DNA from: JAGGZI01 sp964399605 | Lineage (GTDB): Archaea > Aenigmatarchaeota > Aenigmatarchaeia > PWEA01 > JAGHBM01 | Assembly: GCA_964399605.1 (NCBI GenBank) | Contig: CAYNRH010000023.1 | Coordinates: 1 to 13,004, forward strand | Direction of reading: 5' to 3' | Length of the DNA stretch: 13,004 nt | Shown: positions 12,122 through 13,004 of the stretch, piece after piece | Position numbering within the stretch: the stretch's first letter is position 1 | How the letters are laid out: the number at the start of each line of letters is the position of its first letter | Translations under genes and position numbers: made by a program | Notes under the pieces: generated by a model | Told to the model about the DNA's origin: nothing | Databases searched by the model: none | The model's input: only the letters and a program-made list of their open reading frames with translations

Positions 12122-13004
12122 TTGCATCCAGCAACTCACATGTCTTGCAGACACTCCTTGATGTCGGCTCACCACACCTTGGGCATACCTTAACTTTTCC
12201 TCCCTTGTCCTTAAAGGTTTTAAGAAGCGCCGGTTTCAAAGTATCATAAAACTGTATAATGTTGTACTTTGTTCCTGAATACTTTTCCTCCATATTGTTC
12301 AAAAAATCCTTTATGTCAAACCTTATACTGTCCTTTGAATTCGGGCAAACCGACCGGTGCACCTCAATACCATTAAGCAGGCAATAAAGTGTTGTCTCTT
12401 TTTCCGGAATATTTCTAAGAGGTTTTACCCTTGTAACAAACTCCTTCCTGCTTACCACTGCAGGCTTTGCACCAAGTCTGACCAGCCTGTTTACATCTCC
12501 CTTGAGATAGTTCAAGAAAATACTTTGAATCTCGTCATCAAGATTGTGGCCAACCGCAAGTTTTGTTGCACCCAATTCCCTGCTTTTTTTGTTCAGCAAA
12601 TACCTTCTTAAAACTCCGCAATACGTGCAGGCTCTTGCCTTCTTATTCTTTGCAATCTCATCAAGGGCTTTTCCAAATTCTCCTTTAAACGACACTATAT
12701 GCAGCTCAACACCAAGCTTTTTGCATAATGATTTTGCAATCTCTATACTCTCCTGCCTGTACCCGCTTATTCCTTCATCAACCGTCAATGCAGATATCTC
12801 TATATCCGGTCTTTCACCAAAAAACTTATGGAGAAGGTAAAGAGTCAGTGAGGAATCCTTTCCGCCTGAAAGAGCCACACAAACTTTGTCATTTTTTTCT
12901 ATAAGTTTCTCATCCCTTATTGTCTTTTTGACTTTTGCCTCCAGCTGCTGTGAAAAGTGCTTTTTGCACCATGCCCTTCCCTCGTGCTTCCTGTAAATAA
13001 CTGC
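12102..13004 (-). CDS. TtuA/Ncs6-family tRNA 2-thiolation enzyme, 5' end beyond the window
   Basis: The visible 300 residues run open to the right edge, so the N-terminus is cut off. The visible start, 'VIYRKHEGRAWCKKHF', holds the last two ligands (C, H) of the N-terminal zinc finger. The PP-loop is 'VALSGGKDSS' at visible residues 43-52. 'ACTYCGVLRRY' has two cysteines (visible C126 and C129) which, with C220 in 'RSVCPNS', match the three ligands of the catalytic [4Fe-4S] cluster in TtuA. 'GHNLDDE' is another family motif. The C-terminal zinc ribbon is 'CPRCGEPTSRSVCKTC'. Members 2-thiolate either U54 of the T-loop (TtuA, mainly thermophiles) or the wobble U34 (Ncs6/NcsA). The 'CPNS...FLNNMEEKYSGTKYNI' part looks closer to TtuA, but I cannot separate them without alignment. 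A GTG at 12878 is an internal valine, not the start. Confidence 0.92.
   Translation of the reverse strand, partial: AVIYRKHEGRAWCKKHFSQQLEAKVKKTIRDEKLIEKNDKVCVALSGGKDSSLTLYLLHKFFGERPDIEISALTVDEGISGYRQESIEIAKSLCKKLGVELHIVSFKGEFGKALDEIAKNKKARACTYCGVLRRYLLNKKSRELGATKLAVGHNLDDEIQSIFLNYLKGDVNRLVRLGAKPAVVSRKEFVTRVKPLRNIPEKETTLYCLLNGIEVHRSVCPNSKDSIRFDIKDFLNNMEEKYSGTKYNIIQFYDTLKPALLKTFKDKGGKVKVCPRCGEPTSRSVCKTCELLDAITSSKA

Noticed and set aside
12876..12878. GTG 12878 as the start of the thiolase
   Set aside because: It is the valine just before the PP-loop serine-glycine motif. The frame stays open to the window edge and encodes the expected N-terminal zinc-finger end.
1..13004. CRISPR arrays, insertion sequences, toxin-antitoxin or phage genes
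   Set aside because: No regularly spaced repeats, transposase motifs or mobile genes were seen. All long gaps are accounted for by housekeeping genes, tRNAs and promoters.

Overview
The window is AT-rich archaeal DNA. It carries an archaeal-type RNA polymerase operon with RpoB and RpoA each split into two polypeptides, archaeal/eukaryotic-type ribosomal proteins (eL30, eL37, eS8), an Sm-like protein, archaeal EF-1beta, and Shine-Dalgarno motifs of the form GGTGAT placed 3-4 nt before starts, alongside apparently leaderless genes. The split RpoB recalls methanogens, haloarchaea, Archaeoglobus and some DPANN archaea. A membrane-anchored DsbA-like protein with an 'ITGRV' motif just after its membrane segment resembles secreted proteins of DPANN lineages (Woesearchaeota/Aenigmarchaeota type). 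I therefore suspect a DPANN archaeon; this is inference, not proof.

Layout: bases 1-124 hold the 3' part of a tRNA gene, probably tRNA-Lys(UUU), whose 5' half lies outside the window. Bases 146-8002 are a tightly packed + strand operon: rpoH, rpoB'' , rpoB', rpoA', rpoA'', an eL30-family protein and nusA. Bases 8048-8176 are a complete tRNA-Lys(CUU). Bases 8208-8900 (- strand) are the cluster lsm - rpl37e - EF-1beta. rps8e follows at 9001-9378 (+), then a DsbA-like thiol-disulfide protein (9410-10477, -). thiI (10546-11706, +) is divergent from it across one shared TATA-like element. An uncharacterised HTH plus zinc-ribbon protein (11729-12121, +) converges on and overlaps the 3' end of a ttuA/ncs6-type tRNA thiolase that runs off the right edge (12102-13004, -).

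The most striking signal is that both tRNA genes flanking the polymerase operon are interrupted by the same 52-nt intron in the T-loop (predicted position 59/60). Removing it restores the canonical TTCGAAT loop in both. The intron, the 3' exon and 8 nt beyond the CCA are identical, forming a 92-bp direct repeat with one mismatch, about 8 kb apart. The left tRNA appears to have a second intron (or a trans-splicing junction) in the anticodon loop. It ends only 21 bp before the rpoH start, so tRNA processing may define the 5' end of the polymerase mRNA. Two tRNA sulfuration enzymes lie to the right: ThiI for s4U8 and TtuA/Ncs6 for U54 or U34. The window is therefore dominated by transcription, translation and tRNA maturation functions.
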